A DNA stretch of 64,000 bases, from positions 1,798,001-1,862,000 of the forward strand of contig OZ020259.1 in NCBI GenBank assembly GCA_963971285.1, given 5' to 3'. The notes beneath the pieces were generated by a model, which saw only the letters and a program-made list of their open reading frames with translations, did not search any database and was not told the origin of the DNA. Both the position numbers and the translations under genes were made by a program. Source of the stretch: Astropecten irregularis (taxonomy: Eukaryota; Echinodermata; Asteroidea; Paxillosida; Astropectinidae). Numbering within the stretch: the first letter of the stretch is position 1; every line of letters starts with the position of its first letter. This document shows positions 55,501 to 64,000 of this stretch, one piece after another.

Positions 55501-56593
55501 AGAACATGAAAAATATATGCAATGGAACTTCCACAAGATACATCTATCATGTATATTTAAATGGTTTTTGATTATATTTTAAGTACAATTCAAAAATACG
55601 GATCACCATTAATAGATCATTACGCACTGTTAAGTACTGGAACAATTGACTGTGTAAAAATGACATTTAACAGTCACCTTTCCGGATGGCTTTTTGACCA
55701 CAAGGAATCAACTTAAGGATGTGCTAAGAGCTGCTTAAGCAAAGACAAAAAAATTTGTTTTAATTTGGAAATATTTTGATGGATACTTTTCTTTATAAAC
55801 ATTTAAGGACAGAAATTGATACTAATAATACACATTCAACTGGCAACTGTTGAACACAAGAATCAAAAAGTCTAATCTTGGAACAGCGTTAATTGAAAAA
55901 TGTCACATATTTTTCATTTTTTCCTCAGTTTTCCTTTTTCAAAACCTTAAACTTTTTTTTCTGCTTATTTCGTCCATAACAGGAAAAAAAAATGGACAAG
56001 TTTTGGCTTGTTATACTATTAATCCATATATGTAATTTTCACATAAAAAACATAAAACAAACAACAAATAATGAACATTATAAACATATTTAAAAAGCAT
56101 ATACATGTATTTCAATAAATAAATAAAACAAACATTTGGTAAACGGCATAAAAGTATCAGGAACGAACAAAAATCTGCACAACAAACAATGTACATAATA
56201 CTTGGCTGGATCGGAATATAAACGGCTATGGCTAAGACTTGGTCTGTCATCATCACATTCTGCAATGAGGCATACATAAGTTGCCCTTTGCAACAGCCGC
56301 AGCCATTTCTTGAGATCCAGTCTCACTCGGTTCAAAGCTATGGACTCACACAATGACACTAAACTTGCACCTTGCTTGGAAATTAAAATTGAACAGCGAT
56401 ACAAAAAATCATACAAAATATTACAAAATCCTGTCGGCTGTTGACATCTATTGTCGGTTGTTATCCGTGAAAATCTCAACCAATGAGAAGCTCTCCTTGG
56501 AACGTCGGCCTCTGTGATTGGTCAATCTTTGTCCAATACTGAGACTGTTGTTTCTATTCTGGTGACATTTTCTTGGGCATAAACTGTAAACAC

Positions 56594-56599
56594 TTTATT
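56594..56599 (-). other. Poly(A) signal AATAAA (PHTF candidate)
   Basis: TTTATT on plus reads AATAAA on minus (GCTTCAATAAAGTG), about 700 bp downstream of the PHTF stop. Confidence 0.45.
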
Positions 56600-57293
56600 G
56601 AAGCAGCAAAAATGGCAAATTTTTGTGGCAGAACCGTAATTTAATAAAATAAAAAAATTCACAAACACCGAAAGAATTGGTTCAAGTCCACTTAAGTTGG
56701 GGCACGATCTGTCTTTTGTAGCTTTGGCAAGCTGCCAACATTCAATCATTCTTTCAAAAAGAAAGATTTTGTGCTTACTTCTAGAACAGCAAGTAAGCAC
56801 TCATTGAAAATTTTGTACATGGTACAAATTTGCTGCCCCTGGTGGAATGACCCAAAATAGAATGGTTCAAGTCTGCTGATGCTACATGGACACCATACAA
56901 ATCCTGCCCCGTTGTTGGGAATTGAATGACCCAAATATCAATATATATAGATACTATCTATATAGTATGTAATATATATTGTTCAAGATGACATTTGTTT
57001 AACTTGTGGTCAGCTGTTATATTGTTTTCACATTGTCACGTTGTCAAGTCACTTTACATTTTCCACTAACGAACAACTTCAACAGAACACTTTCCATGTA
57101 CAAACTCATCACATAGATTTTAAACAAATGAAGTAGAAATGTTTCAGCCGACATCCGCTTATAATATCTTTCTTTTCTTTTTCTTGCACAGTTTATATTA
57201 TTATATTCTTGCCAGGCAATACAAGTGCCTGATAATTCTGAATACTGAAGCGCATAAATTACCATAAATTAAGTCGGTGGAGCTGCCGCACTC

Positions 57294-64000
<6,707 letters not shown>

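Larger units (their letters stand above)
53052..57293. other. DDX54 3' UTR, intergenic DNA and PHTF 3' UTR
   Basis: No coding sequence seen. Overlapping poly(A) candidates AATAAA at 53503-53508 and 53518-53523 end DDX54. A small hairpin CGGGTTCGTGAAAGAACCCG lies at about 53,340. R3 lies at 53714-53876, an R1-related SINE fragment at 54893-54980 and R4 at 55157-55500. Minus-strand AATAAA (TTTATT at 56594-56599) may end PHTF about 700 bp past its stop. The remainder is AT-rich. Confidence 0.6.

Overview
This is an animal nuclear genome window: multi-exon genes with GT-AG introns, AATAAA poly(A) signals, low overall GC, and a very high load of short inverted-repeat elements and tRNA-derived SINEs. 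The gene set (RITA1, DENND3, DDX54, PHTF, an MS4A/CD20-like tetraspan protein and a bacterial-type NSS transporter) and the repeat style point to a marine invertebrate deuterostome. An echinoderm, perhaps a sea star, is my best guess; a hemichordate or cephalochordate cannot be excluded from sequence alone. No virus, CRISPR array, operon or toxin gene was seen.

Layout. (1) 1-10,670, plus strand: the last nine coding exons of a sodium-dependent (NSS/SLC6-superfamily) transporter; its 5' part lies left of the window. (2) 11,494-13,340, plus: RITA1, a Notch/RBPJ regulator, in one coding exon. (3) 15,671-32,133, minus: a complete DENND3 gene (27 coding exons, 1,341 aa), convergent with RITA1. (4) 37,376-40,609, plus: a complete six-exon MS4A/CD20-like four-pass membrane protein. 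(5) 44,648-53,051, plus: a complete 17-exon DDX54 (Dbp10-type DEAD-box helicase, 889 aa). (6) 57,294 to beyond 64,000, minus: PHTF, 13 exons in the window with the N-terminal end off the right edge. Exon joins were worked out by hand. In every gene all exon phases agree, and the complete genes sum to whole codons.

The genes do not form a pathway. RITA1 and DDX54 are neighbours at human 12q24.13 and lie about 32 kb apart here on one strand, with DENND3 and the tetraspan gene between them, which may be a remnant of ancestral linkage.

The most unusual features are in the non-coding DNA. Just after DDX54 exon 10 a 21-bp unit that includes the 5' splice site is repeated 11 times. It gives a ladder of nine good GT donors plus three GC donors, each in frame with the exon, so donor choice would add seven-residue steps to the helicase. 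Smaller duplications touch splice junctions in DENND3, PHTF and the transporter gene. A dispersed element combines a tRNA-like Pol III promoter with long terminal inverted repeats. At least nine further inverted-repeat or SINE families, one nested hAT-type MITE with a target-site duplication, several minisatellites and three long fold-back hairpins fill the introns and intergenic DNA.
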